Shown piece after piece: positions 31,091-40,909 of a stretch of DNA of 64,000 nucleotides. The notes beneath the pieces were generated by a model that was not told where the DNA came from, searched no databases, and saw only the letters and a list, made by a program, of their open reading frames with translations. The translations under genes were made by a program, and so were the position numbers. This DNA comes from Actinomycetota bacterium. Lineage in GTDB: Bacteria; Actinomycetota; Thermoleophilia; Gaiellales; Gaiellaceae. Each line of letters opens with the position of its first letter. Positions within the stretch are counted from its first letter, which is position 1. Where the stretch lies: positions 103,009 to 167,008 of the forward strand of contig PMNA01000021.1 of NCBI GenBank assembly GCA_003162055.1, in the 5' to 3' direction.

Positions 31091-33238
31091 TTAAGCGGTG
31101 GGATTCGGTGAGAGCTCTTCTTCTTCTTGCTGCGCGACCGCTTCCTTCGCCAGCTCGTCCACGACCGAGAGGAAGAACTCGATCACGACCGGGTCGAACT
31201 GGGCTCCGGCGCAGCGGCGCAGCTCCGAGGCGGCGTTGCCGGTGTTCATGCCGAGCCGGTACGGGCGCGGCCCGATCATGGCGTCGAAGGCGTCGCAGAC
31301 GGCGATGATGCGCGACGGCAGCGGGATCTCGTCACCCTTGAGGCTGTCGGGATAGCCCGAACCGTTGTAGCGCTCATGGCTGGAGCGAACGATCCGCGAC
31401 ACCTGTGAGAGCGAAGGCGCGGCCGAGATGATGCGCTCGCCGACGACCGTATGTCCGCGGATGAACTCCCACTCCTCTCGATCGAGCGGGCCGGGCTTCT
31501 TGAGGATTGCGTCGGGAATCGCCATCTTGCCGACGTCGTGCAGCTGGGCAGCCTGCGCGAGCTGGTCGAGCTCCTCGCCGCTCATGCCCAGGCGCCGTCC
31601 CACTTCGGCAGCCAGCCGGGCCACGTCGACCAGGTGATCGCCGAGCTCCGGGCTGCGCTCGTGCAGAGCCTGAAGCAGCACGTCGGCCGACTGGCGTCCT
31701 GCCGAGCGCCGGCCGCTGTTCTTGTTCGCGTACAGGCGCTGGTCGGACAGGCGCAGTGCGATGGATACGTCGTTGGCTTCCTGCGGGAGCAGAACCGTCC
31801 CGAATGAGCTGCCGATCGCAAACCCTTCGCCGCGCTCCGATAGAGCAGCGGTGGCGTCGGTGACGATCGTCCCTTGGCCTTCAGTCCCGAGCGTCGCGAT
31901 GATGCAGAACTCGTCGCCTCCCATGCGGTAGGCCTCGCCGCCGTGCGTGTGCATCGTGGTCTGCAAGTTCCGGCCAAGCCGAGTCAGCAGCGCGTCACCG
32001 GCGGGGTGGCCGAAGCTGTCGTTGTAGTTCTTGAAGCCGTCGAGGTCGAAGATTGCCAGTAGAAGGGGTGCCGTCTCGTCTGCATTGGGTAGCGCCTTTT
32101 CGAGGTCGACGACTAGCTTGCGCCGGTTGTTGAGGCCTGTAAGGGCGTCGGTCATAGCCTGGTTCGAGGTGCGCACCCAGCGGCGACCCATGACGAAGGC
32201 GATCGCCAGCAGGGCTAGGCCCATCAGCCCGACCGGAACCGGGTTATTCGAGATGATGTTGCCCGCAGGAGCGGGGGCCTCGGAGACAACCGTCCAGCCG
32301 TTCTTGTCGAGCTTCGAGGTGGACATCCGTTGCCAGGCGACGCGTAGCGGACCTTCCTTCGTTGCGATCGTCGTGATGCCGCTAGCGGCCTTCCTCTTGC
32401 TGATGGATGTGAAGCGCGTGTCAGTGACTGTCTTCTGAACCGCTACCCCGGTAGCTGAGAGAGTCTCCTTGACCCCGCTATTCAGAATAACTCGCCCTTT
32501 TCTGTTGATGATCAGCAGATCGAGCCCACGCAGCTTGGCCCGTTTGACGGTGGCTGCTGCGGCTTCACGGAAGTTCTCGAGGTCGAGCTCGAAGAAGAGC
32601 AACCCTCGATTCTTTCCCGCCACGGGCGGGAGCAAGGTCGAGAAGTTCACGATCCGGCGATGGGTGTCCCCTGAATCCGTTACGCCGCTGGTATAGACCT
32701 CACCAGGCTGAAGACTCCTGGTCGCCGCGAGCCACTTCTTGTCGATCGAGCTCGGTGGTTGGAGCCTGAGCTGATTAAGCAAGTCCGGGGCGTAGGCGTA
32801 GACGGACAGACTATTGCCCTGGTTGAGTCCGCTCGAGCTCTGATTGAAAAAGGCGACGCGCGCAACGTCGTATAGGCAGCCGCCGCTGAGCGGGCAGTGA
32901 CCGGCGTTGTCGATCAAGCCGGCGGAGCTGACCAGGTTCGCGTAAATGTGCGTGCCGAGATACTCAAGAGATTGATTGATCTTCCTGCGATCGGAGTCGG
33001 TGAGCTTCGACTTGGCGAAGGGAAGGTCAAGAATGGGATTCTGACTCAGAATCTTCAGAGTCGCGGCAGCCTGACTCTCGACGTTCTGAAGGCGGTAGGC
33101 CTGCTCGCTCACCTGGCTGGTCAGGGCGCGGTCGAGGTTGTTCTTGGTGTTCTGCTGCTGCTTTACCATCACCAAGCCGGCGCTCAGCGGCACGAGAGCG
33201 ATCGCCACGATCAGGAGCATTACTTTCACGATCCGCAT
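31091..33238 (-). CDS. membrane sensor with GGDEF and HD-GYP domains (c-di-GMP turnover)
   Basis: TM-periplasmic-TM N-terminus; DALTGLNNRRKL...YRMGGDEFCII; LHDVGKMAIPDAILKKPG...HERYNGSGYPDSLKGDEIPLPSRIIAVCDAFDAM. Confidence 0.93.
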   Translation of the reverse strand: MRIVKVMLLIVAIALVPLSAGLVMVKQQQNTKNNLDRALTSQVSEQAYRLQNVESQAAATLKILSQNPILDLPFAKSKLTDSDRRKINQSLEYLGTHIYANLVSSAGLIDNAGHCPLSGGCLYDVARVAFFNQSSSGLNQGNSLSVYAYAPDLLNQLRLQPPSSIDKKWLAATRSLQPGEVYTSGVTDSGDTHRRIVNFSTLLPPVAGKNRGLLFFELDLENFREAAAATVKRAKLRGLDLLIINRKGRVILNSGVKETLSATGVAVQKTVTDTRFTSISKRKAASGITTIATKEGPLRVAWQRMSTSKLDKNGWTVVSEAPAPAGNIISNNPVPVGLMGLALLAIAFVMGRRWVRTSNQAMTDALTGLNNRRKLVVDLEKALPNADETAPLLLAIFDLDGFKNYNDSFGHPAGDALLTRLGRNLQTTMHTHGGEAYRMGGDEFCIIATLGTEGQGTIVTDATAALSERGEGFAIGSSFGTVLLPQEANDVSIALRLSDQRLYANKNSGRRSAGRQSADVLLQALHERSPELGDHLVDVARLAAEVGRRLGMSGEELDQLAQAAQLHDVGKMAIPDAILKKPGPLDREEWEFIRGHTVVGERIISAAPSLSQVSRIVRSSHERYNGSGYPDSLKGDEIPLPSRIIAVCDAFDAMIGPRPYRLGMNTGNAASELRRCAGAQFDPVVIEFFLSVVDELAKEAVAQQEEEELSPNPTA

Positions 33239-33445
33239 CAGTGCCTCTTTCTTCCGTCCAAGCCGCTTCGAAGACGCCGTTTAGATCGGGAAAAACACGG
33301 TTGGGCTTGAGAGTGAATTGCCGTAGTCGTCAATCGGAGTTTTCGACCACTCGGGCTCAACCTTGACTGGGAACCGTCTCAGCCGGCCGCTCGACTCGTT
33401 CGCGCGGGCTGTGCGACGGCCCAGACCAGCCGTGGCTCAGTTAGC

Positions 33446-34720
33446 ATGAACAGCGTGATCTTCGAGCGCTCAGCTCTCGCCAACGGGCTCCGTATCGTGA
33501 CCGCGCCGATACCCGAGGCTCACTCGGTGACCTGCATGATCATGGTCGCCGCCGGTTCCCGTTACGAGACGCGCGAGTCGAGTGGCATTGCTCACTTCAG
33601 TGAGCACATGTTCTTCAAGGGCACGGAGCGGCGCCCGACCGCGCGCGACATCGCCGCCGAGGTGGACGCGATCGGGGGCGAGTTCAACGCTTTCACGGGT
33701 AAGGAATATACGGGCTACTACGTCAGATGCGCGGCGGAGTCGCGAGCGCTCGCGCTCGACGTGCTCGTCGACATGATTCGCTACTCCAAGTTCGACTCGG
33801 GCGAGATCGAGCGCGAAAAGGGCGTCATCGTCGAGGAGATGAACATGTACTTCGACTCGCCGCGTGACTACGTCGATTCGATCTACGAGAGCCTTCTCTT
33901 CGGCGATCAGCCGCTTGGCTGGGACGTGATCGGGACGAAGGAGACCGTCAAGGCGGCCACCCGTGACACCTTCCTCGACTATCTGGGGCGTTGGTACGTG
34001 CCCTCGAGGATGGTGGTCGGGCTCGGCGGGCGCCTGGATGGAGATATAGCGGCCGAGGTCGAGAAGCTGCTCGGCGATATGGCGCCGGTGGGTAGCGGAG
34101 CTCCGGTCGAGGCCGACGTGCCCTCTCCGACCGGGCCGAAGGTGAGGGTTCAGCACAAGACCTCCGACCAGGCTCATCTCATTCTCGGGACGCTCAGCCG
34201 GCCGACGCAACATCCCGACCGCTACGTACTGCAGGTGTTGGCCGCGATTCTCGGCGGCGGTATGTCCTCGCGTTTGTTCACCGAGGTGAGAGAGCGGCGC
34301 GGCCTGGCCTATTACATCTTCTGCCATAACAGCACCTATGCCGAGACGGGAACGCTGTGCGCGCAGGCGGGCGTCGACCTCAGCCGCATCGACGAGGCGA
34401 TCGAGACGATCGTCGCGGAGCTTCGCCGTATTGTCACCGAGCCCGTGCCCGCGGCGGAACTGGCGAAGGCCAAGGCGTACCTCAAAGGCCGGCTCGTCCT
34501 GCAGCTCGAAAGCCCGCAGGGCTTGATCTCTTTCGGGCTCAGGCGCGAGGTGGTCGAGGGAGAGCTGGTCGATCCCGCCGAGGTGCTGGCCGGGATCGAC
34601 GCCGTCGATCGAGAGGACATCGAGCGCGTGGCTCACGAGATCATCGGCGAGCGCGCCTTCCATCTCGCGCTGATCGGTCCTTTCGAGGACGGCGATCGCT
34701 TCGAGCGCCTGCTCGCGTAG
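33446..34720 (+). CDS. M16 family zinc metallopeptidase
   Basis: HFSEHMFFKGTERRPTARDIAAEVDAIGGEFNAFTGKEYTGYY (HxxEH motif). Confidence 0.94.
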   Translation: MNSVIFERSALANGLRIVTAPIPEAHSVTCMIMVAAGSRYETRESSGIAHFSEHMFFKGTERRPTARDIAAEVDAIGGEFNAFTGKEYTGYYVRCAAESRALALDVLVDMIRYSKFDSGEIEREKGVIVEEMNMYFDSPRDYVDSIYESLLFGDQPLGWDVIGTKETVKAATRDTFLDYLGRWYVPSRMVVGLGGRLDGDIAAEVEKLLGDMAPVGSGAPVEADVPSPTGPKVRVQHKTSDQAHLILGTLSRPTQHPDRYVLQVLAAILGGGMSSRLFTEVRERRGLAYYIFCHNSTYAETGTLCAQAGVDLSRIDEAIETIVAELRRIVTEPVPAAELAKAKAYLKGRLVLQLESPQGLISFGLRREVVEGELVDPAEVLAGIDAVDREDIERVAHEIIGERAFHLALIGPFEDGDRFERLLA

Positions 34721-34795
34721 CGATCAGGCCTGCTCGCGTAGCGCTTCTCCTGGCGCCGTTTCATAAACCTCCCCGGCGCGAATAGACTCCTCTAT

Positions 34796-35944
34796 ATGGA
34801 CGACGCGTTCGTGTGCGCCGAGATGCTGATCTCTTCCTGGGAGGAGAAGCTCCGCGCCGAGCTTCCCCAGACGCCCATCTTCGATGCGCACGTTCATCTC
34901 GGCAACGACGTGGACGGCATGGCCGGCACGTACGAGGAGCTGACTTCGGTTTGTGAGCGCTACGGAATCGAACGCTGCTTCGTTTTCCCGCTCGACGAGC
35001 CCGACAGCCACCCTGCGTTCCGCAAGCCGAACGACCGTACGCTCGCCTACGCCGAGCAGTCTCAAGGCAGGCTGATTCCGTTCGTGCGCCTCAATCTCGA
35101 CGAGTCGCCGCTCGAGGAGACCAAGCGTTGCCTCGATCTGGGCGCAGGCGGGATCAAGCTCCATCCGCGCTCGCAGGGGTTTCGCGTCAACGACGAGCGC
35201 CTCGAGCCGATCGTGGCGCTGGCGGCGGAGCGAGGAGTGCCGGTCCTGATCCACGGCGGTCGAGGCCTTCCGCCCATCGCCGACCATCTGGCGCAGCTGA
35301 TCGAGCGCTACCCGCTTGCCCAGCTGATTGTCGCTCACGCGGGGATCGCCGACCTGGGAGCGCTGGCTAGCGCGCTCGGCGGAAGAGCGGGAGCGTTCTT
35401 CGACACCTCGGCCTGGAGCCCGATCGACCTGCTCGACTTCTTCCGCCACGTTGCGCCCGAGCAGATTCTCTACGCCTCGGATTATCCCTATGGACAGCAG
35501 CCGAGCTCACTACTGATAGCTCTTCGTACGGCGCGCTTCGCCGGTCTCAGCGAAGGCGACCTGCGCATGATTCTCTGGGACAATGCCGATCGCATCAGTC
35601 GCCACGAGGCACCGCTGACACCCAGTTCTCCCCACGGCAGCGCGACCTTCACGCAGTCGATGACCATGGCCCGGATTCATCAGTACCTGTCGATGGCGAT
35701 CCCGCTTCTGTGGACGCGTCAGCAAGACACGGTGGGTGCGCTCCGTCTGGCGTTGAACGCTTGCAGCGAAGTCGACACGCACCCGAGTGACCGGGAGCAG
35801 ATCAGCGAGCTGTTGACCTGCGCCCGAGAGCTCTGGCGAACGCTCCCCGAACTGGAGCGCGAGCCCGATCGGGTTCGCGTGAGCAGGCTCACCTTCCGCC
35901 TCGTTCATCTCGCCGACATCCTGGCGGCGACCTCGGGCGCCTGA
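34796..35944 (+). CDS. amidohydrolase-family metal-dependent hydrolase
   Basis: TPIFDAHVHLGNDVDGM...AGGIKLHPRSQGFRVNDERLEPI...VLIHGGRG...LIVAHAG...ILYASDYPYGQ. Confidence 0.87.
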   Translation: MDDAFVCAEMLISSWEEKLRAELPQTPIFDAHVHLGNDVDGMAGTYEELTSVCERYGIERCFVFPLDEPDSHPAFRKPNDRTLAYAEQSQGRLIPFVRLNLDESPLEETKRCLDLGAGGIKLHPRSQGFRVNDERLEPIVALAAERGVPVLIHGGRGLPPIADHLAQLIERYPLAQLIVAHAGIADLGALASALGGRAGAFFDTSAWSPIDLLDFFRHVAPEQILYASDYPYGQQPSSLLIALRTARFAGLSEGDLRMILWDNADRISRHEAPLTPSSPHGSATFTQSMTMARIHQYLSMAIPLLWTRQQDTVGALRLALNACSEVDTHPSDREQISELLTCARELWRTLPELEREPDRVRVSRLTFRLVHLADILAATSGA

Positions 35945-36029
35945 TCGGAAGAGCTTCGGATTCGCCCGGAGCGGGCGCTACCGGTAAAGGGGACGATAGA
36001 TTCCCGGCAAGAGAGTTAGGATCTTGCGC

Positions 36030-36599
36030 GTGAGCCGCCGACTATCCCTGCTCTTTCTCTTCGCCGCGACGCTGGCGATGACTACGGCTACCTTGGCCAG
36101 CGCGACCAACGATGGCCAGAAGAGCGTCGCCCGGGCCAGCGATCGAGTGGCTGCGATTGTCGTCGCGAAGGCGGACTCGACCGAAAAGGCGGCGCCGAAC
36201 AAGCGCTGTCCTCTACCGGCGCAGTTCAGAGCGGTTTTCGAAACCGCCTCGAACAGCTCGGGAGTTCCGCTTTCACTTCTCGTGGCCGTGGCTCAGGCAG
36301 AGTCGAACTTCGTACCCAACGCGGTCTCGCATGCGGGCGCCCGCGGTCTCCTTCAGGTGCTTCCGTCGACCGCTCAAGAACTGGAGATCAATCTCAACAG
36401 TCCGGGCGCGGACGTTCTCGCCGGCGCTCGCTACCTCCGGCGCATGCTCGACCGCTTCACCTCGCTGGATCTTGCGCTCGCCGCCTACAACGCCGGCCCG
36501 ACCGCGGTGGAGAAGGCGGGCGGCCCTCCGACGGAAGAGACTCGAATCTACGTCGCCGAGGTCACGCAGCGCTGGCAGAAGCTCGCGGGCTGCTCGTAG
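36030..36599 (+). CDS. lytic transglycosylase (SLT domain)
   Basis: LLVAVAQAESNFVPNAVSHAGARGLLQVLPSTAQELEI...LAGARYLRRMLDRFTSLDLALAAYNAGPTAV. GTG start at 36030 preferred over the track start. Confidence 0.9.
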   Translation: MSRRLSLLFLFAATLAMTTATLASATNDGQKSVARASDRVAAIVVAKADSTEKAAPNKRCPLPAQFRAVFETASNSSGVPLSLLVAVAQAESNFVPNAVSHAGARGLLQVLPSTAQELEINLNSPGADVLAGARYLRRMLDRFTSLDLALAAYNAGPTAVEKAGGPPTEETRIYVAEVTQRWQKLAGCS

Positions 36600-36701
36600 G
36601 ACGCGGGGCGGCGGCGGCGAAAGGCTCAGGGCTAGGGTTTACCGCGCCGGCTTGCCTTGCAATAAAAATCTCGGTTATCGAGGGAGACCGCGGATCTGCC
36701 G

Positions 36702-37457
36702 ATGAAGACTCCCAGCGTGCGACCGCTTGACCCGAAAGACCAGCCCCAGTCGGCGCTTGCCTTCGTCTCTTCGCTGGAGAGCGGAGCCGCCGCGACCGTG
36801 TTTGCGACGGCGCGGCTGCGCCGTCAGCTGAGCCGGGAACAGGTTGCGCAGCGGTCGGGAATCACGGCCGAGCAGGTGAGCTGGCTCGAGGAAGGTCGCG
36901 TCTACGCCTTTCGTAATCCGGAGGACGCTCTTGCGGCCGCGCTCCTACTGGCGAGCGGGCTTGAGATCGACAACCACGAGGCGCGAGAGCTGGCCGGCTT
37001 TCCTGTGCTCCCACGGAGGATCGAGCGCAATCCGCGCGGGCGTCTGGCCGCAGCCGCTGCGCTGATAATCGTGGGCATCGCGGCCGCCGTGATGCTCGGC
37101 TATGCGCTGCGCGGGCCGGCAACCCATGCCTTGAGCTTGGGTGGCAGTAAAGCCACCCTGCCGGCCGCCTGGAAGGTGAAGGTCGTGGTCGAGAACGGAG
37201 GCGGCGACATCAACTACACACGCCAGGTTGCATCGCGTATCGCCTCGTTCGGCTACCAGATCTCGTCCGTCAAGCGCGCCAGCCGCTTCAACTACAAGCG
37301 CACGACGATCTTCTATTCGAATCTCGGCAAAGGCCAAGAGCTGGGCCAGCGACTGGCGGGTCAGCTAAAGGCCGATCTCTTGCCGCTCCCGAGCGGCAAC
37401 GACGCGCTTCACCTGCTCGTCATCGTCGGGCCGGCGACTCTGACCGTAGGCGGCTGA
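36702..37457 (+). CDS. RodZ-like protein: HTH, TM segment, LytR C-terminal-like domain
   Basis: LRRQLSREQVAQRSGITAEQVSWLEEGRV..., TM, VKVVVENGGGDINYTRQVASRIASFGYQISSVKRASRFNYKRTTIFYSNLGKGQELGQRLAGQL. Confidence 0.7.
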   Translation: MKTPSVRPLDPKDQPQSALAFVSSLESGAAATVFATARLRRQLSREQVAQRSGITAEQVSWLEEGRVYAFRNPEDALAAALLLASGLEIDNHEARELAGFPVLPRRIERNPRGRLAAAAALIIVGIAAAVMLGYALRGPATHALSLGGSKATLPAAWKVKVVVENGGGDINYTRQVASRIASFGYQISSVKRASRFNYKRTTIFYSNLGKGQELGQRLAGQLKADLLPLPSGNDALHLLVIVGPATLTVGG

Positions 37458-37462
37458 TTCCG

Positions 37463-37714
37463 CTAGAGGCAGTCGCCCGGAGAGGCGTCGCTTCTGAGTG
37501 CCGTGAGCTTGACCTTTAGCTCCGCGCTCATCGGCTCTTCGCAAAGCGTCTTGCGCAGATACGCGCGAAACGCCCGCTCGAAGCGGTATTGCCGACGGCA
37601 GTAACCGCAGCCGTCGAGATGGGCCTCTGCTTCGCGCGCCTCGCTCTCGTTCAGCTCTCCGTCGAGATAGAGCTGAAGCAGCGATTCGCACTTCGGGCAG
37701 GGAGCCTCGTTCAT
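37463..37714 (-). CDS. zinc-binding anti-sigma factor (zf-HC2/RsrA-like)
   Basis: CPKCESLLQLYLDGELNESEAREAEAHLDGCGYCRRQYRFERAFRAYL (HxxxCxxC). Confidence 0.85.
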   Translation of the reverse strand: MNEAPCPKCESLLQLYLDGELNESEAREAEAHLDGCGYCRRQYRFERAFRAYLRKTLCEEPMSAELKVKLTALRSDASPGDCL

Positions 37715-38304
37715 CTCTCGCCTCCCAGCGAGCTTGCCAGTGATTGCTTGAGCAGTCGCCGCGCGCGGTGCAGCCTGGACATGACAGTGCCGATCGGGAC
37801 CGACAGGATCTGGGCCGTCTCCTGGTAGCTGAACTCGCCCAGGTCGACGAGAACCAGCACGTCGCGGAAGTCATGCGGCAGCGCCGCCAGGGCATCGACG
37901 ATGTCGGATTGAGAGAGTCGTTGCAGCAGCCGCTCTTCGTCGCCGGCCGAGCCGTCGCCGCTCGTCTGCTCGAGGCGGTCGTAGAGCGAGTAATCACCTT
38001 CCTCCAGCGAGCGCTCGGGCGGTCGCCGCTGCTTGCGTCGGCCCTGATCGATGTTGATGTTGGTGAGGATGCGAAGAAGCCAGGCGCGTATGTTCGTACC
38101 CTTCGTGTAAGAGCGCCAGCTCCGGAAAGCCCGCGCGTAGGTCTCCTGCATCAACTCCTCCGCCTCTTCTTTCGAGCCGGCGAGGTGGCGAGCGACTTGG
38201 TAGACCTGATCGGCATGGCTGAGCGCCTCCTCCTCGAATCGCACCCTGTTTCGAGCGTCCTCTGCGAGCCCTCGCCCCACCGTATCGGGCGCCTGCTCGC
38301 TCAT
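37711..38304 (-). CDS. ECF sigma factor (SigR/RpoE-like)
   Basis: LAGSKEEAEELMQETYARAFRSWRSYTKGTNIRAWLLRILTNINID...LPHDFRDVLVLVDLGEFSYQETAQILSVPIGTVMSRLHRARRLL; overlaps anti-sigma start. Confidence 0.92.
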   Translation of the reverse strand: MSEQAPDTVGRGLAEDARNRVRFEEEALSHADQVYQVARHLAGSKEEAEELMQETYARAFRSWRSYTKGTNIRAWLLRILTNINIDQGRRKQRRPPERSLEEGDYSLYDRLEQTSGDGSAGDEERLLQRLSQSDIVDALAALPHDFRDVLVLVDLGEFSYQETAQILSVPIGTVMSRLHRARRLLKQSLASSLGGER

Positions 38305-38416
38305 TGCGGCCGCTCCACTTGCGTTCGACTTCGTTGCCAACGCTGAGCCATCCCTACGTATTCCCAGGCGGGTGCCTGCGCACTCGTCGTACCGCCCGAG
38401 CTTGGCGCCCCGAGCA

Positions 38417-38779
38417 TCAGTGTTCTCGGATTCCGTGCACCGGGCGACCCGCAGCCTCCCAGGCGTAGTAGGACGCACTTGGCCCAAACGAGCGCTGGTA
38501 CTCGGTGACGTGCGGATTGCGCTCGACCTCCTTGGCGCGCTGGGCGTGGCGGAGGAGATTGGGATCGTCCCTCTTCTGCCAGACGAGGATCAGATGCGCC
38601 GCCGTCATGAACTCGGCGACGAAGGGGCAGCCCGGCGCGGGACAGGGGAAGGGGTCGGTGGCGACGCAGAACCAGCCCGTATAGTCGTCGCTCCCTTCGT
38701 CGGTCCAGAGCTCTTCCTCCTTGCTGGGCGGGTCGGCAAGGATGGGAGTGCGTGTCGGGCGAACGGGCTGGGGCTCCAT
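38417..38779 (-). CDS. hypothetical protein, 120 aa
   Basis: Open frame with plausible composition; promoter-like TAGGCT 6 nt before ATG. Confidence 0.55.
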   Translation of the reverse strand: MEPQPVRPTRTPILADPPSKEEELWTDEGSDDYTGWFCVATDPFPCPAPGCPFVAEFMTAAHLILVWQKRDDPNLLRHAQRAKEVERNPHVTEYQRSFGPSASYYAWEAAGRPVHGIREH

Positions 38780-38788
38780 CGAACGAGC

Positions 38789-39406
38789 CTATAGCGTGCT
38801 CAGTACGGCGCGGGCGGGAGCCCCGTCGGCGCCGACGATACAAAGGGGAAGACAGACCAGCCGGTAGCGACCCGCCGCGACTCCGCGCAGGTCGAGACCT
38901 TCCAGAAGGATGATCTCGTGCGAGAGCAACTCGCGGTGCGTCTCGGGCGCACCGACCGTGAGGTAGTCGATTCCCACGAGTCGAACGCCGCGCTCGACCA
39001 GAAGCGACGCCGCCCGGGGGGAGATCCCGACGAAGTCGTCGCTGAAGCTCGGCTGATCCCACAACTCGGAGTTTCGCGTGCTGAAGACGACGCGTTCGCA
39101 GCCCGGGGGAAGCTCGCGCTCGACAAGCTCGAGATCGATCTCTTTAGCGACGTCGCGCGCGTCAATAACAACCACGGGACCGATCAGAGCGTCGAGCGGC
39201 ATCTGATCGACCGAGCCGCCCTGCTCGATGAAGTGCAGGGGCGCATCGACGTGAGTGCCGCTGTGGCTACCGAACGCGAGCCGGCTCAGGTTGTAGCCGT
39301 CGCCGGCTTCGATCGAATTCACCCGCTCGATCACGGGAGCCAACTCGTTCTCCCAGCTGACCGTGCTCGGGCTCAGCGGAACGCTGATGTCGATGATCTC
39401 GGCCAC
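38789..39406 (-). CDS. cyclase family protein (kynurenine formamidase-like)
   Basis: EIIDISVPLSPSTVSWENELAP...LAFGSHSGTHVDAPLHFIEQGGSVDQMPLDALIGPVVVID. Confidence 0.9.
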   Translation of the reverse strand: MAEIIDISVPLSPSTVSWENELAPVIERVNSIEAGDGYNLSRLAFGSHSGTHVDAPLHFIEQGGSVDQMPLDALIGPVVVIDARDVAKEIDLELVERELPPGCERVVFSTRNSELWDQPSFSDDFVGISPRAASLLVERGVRLVGIDYLTVGAPETHRELLSHEIILLEGLDLRGVAAGRYRLVCLPLCIVGADGAPARAVLSTL

Positions 39407-39465
39407 GAGCCTATGATCGCCGTTCGGCGTCCTTCGTGTCGAGCGGAACGGCGGCGCGGTCGCTA

Positions 39466-40680
39466 CTAACGATTGCCAAGCGTGACGGTGACGGCCATCT
39501 TCTTGTCGCCGCGGTAGATCTCGAGCGTGATCTTGTCGCCGGGCTTGTGCTTGGCGATGATGGTCAGGAGCTTTCCGGCGGAGCCACCGACGTTCGCTCC
39601 GTCGGCCGCCACAATGATGTCGCCGCCGATCGTGTAGGTATACCCCGACACGGTCACGTCGCGCGTTCCACCCTTGATTCCGGCCTTGGCCGCCCCGGAT
39701 CCCCTGGTCACCTCGCCGACGAGCAGGCCCTCCTTGACCGGAAGCCGATAAAGACTCGCCAGCTCGGGCGTGATCGCCTTGATCGCAACGCCGAGGTAGG
39801 CGTGCGAGGCCTTGCCGTTCTTGAGGATCTGAGCGACGACCTGTTTGACCGTGTTGGACTGGATGGCGAAGCCGATGCCCACGTTGCCCTGGTCGATGCT
39901 ACCGGTATTGACGATCGACGAATTCACCCCGATCACCTGGCCCAGGCTGTTGAGCAGCGGCCCGCCCGAGTTTCCGTGGTTGATAGCAGCGTCGGTCTGG
40001 ATTGCGGCAATCGGAAAGTTGCGAGTCGGAGAGGTGAGAGGACTGGCGGTTGAGCTGTCTGCGAGGTTGTAGATAGCGCTGATGATGCCCAGCGTGGCTG
40101 TTCGGTCGAGCCCGAACGGGTTGCCGATTGCGACCACGGGATCTCCGACTTCCACCGCTGAAGAGTCACCGAAGGAGAGCGGGGTCAGAGCGCTGGGAGA
40201 GACGTTCACCTTGAGCACGGCGAGATCCGTTGACTCGTCGCTGGCGACCAGCGTCGCCTTGGTCGTGACGTTGTTCGAGAACAGGACCTCGATCGACTTG
40301 GCTCCCTTGACAACGTGGTAGTTGGTGACGATGTGGCCCTGCTTGTCGATCACGAAGCCCGAGCCGAGGGCCTCTTGCACCTGACTCTGAGATTGGCCGG
40401 GGAATAAGGGGTTGCCCTGCGATTTCACGATTGATTTGGTGGTCACCTGAACGACCCCGGGAGCTGTGCGCTCATATATCTCCGCGGTCGTGAGCGCCTT
40501 GCCGCCCGTCGTGCTCGAGGTCCGGAGCGCGGTCGGTGTCTCCACGCTCGGCTTCACAACGGTCGTAGTCGTACTGAGACCGCCGAAAGCGGATGCCAGG
40601 GCAAGCGCGATCCCTGCGCCTGCCGCGCCCGCGACGAGAACGCCCAGAGCAGTAGCGATACCTCGTGTCCTCAACTTCAT
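39466..40680 (-). CDS. S1C trypsin-like serine protease with PDZ domain (HtrA/DegP-like)
   Basis: LGSGFVIDKQGHIVTNYHVV...STDLAVLKV...AAINHGNSGGPLLNSLGQVIGVNS; C-terminal PDZ-like region. Confidence 0.93.
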   Translation of the reverse strand: MKLRTRGIATALGVLVAGAAGAGIALALASAFGGLSTTTTVVKPSVETPTALRTSSTTGGKALTTAEIYERTAPGVVQVTTKSIVKSQGNPLFPGQSQSQVQEALGSGFVIDKQGHIVTNYHVVKGAKSIEVLFSNNVTTKATLVASDESTDLAVLKVNVSPSALTPLSFGDSSAVEVGDPVVAIGNPFGLDRTATLGIISAIYNLADSSTASPLTSPTRNFPIAAIQTDAAINHGNSGGPLLNSLGQVIGVNSSIVNTGSIDQGNVGIGFAIQSNTVKQVVAQILKNGKASHAYLGVAIKAITPELASLYRLPVKEGLLVGEVTRGSGAAKAGIKGGTRDVTVSGYTYTIGGDIIVAADGANVGGSAGKLLTIIAKHKPGDKITLEIYRGDKKMAVTVTLGNR

Positions 40681-40909
40681 CTGGAATCCCCTTCTTCCGG
40701 CCGCGATTCAATGGCAGTTCTGGATTTATACCCCGCCAGATCAGTTGGCCGGTTAGAGTCGTCTTTGTCCGCATTAGGGCTTTGTTAAGCGGCGGCGAGA
40801 GAGCACAATCGCTACGACCGGCGTGGGTCAAGAATGCCGAAGCTGACTACCGATCGAACTTCCGGCCGTTTCTGTCGATAGAGAAGGGGACGCCTTTTTG
40901 CGGCGGGCG

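Noticed and set aside
30671-33238. clpS and the GGDEF/HD-GYP gene as one functional system
   Set aside because: Same strand but separated by about 90 bp, with no supporting motif; adjacency alone is not evidence.
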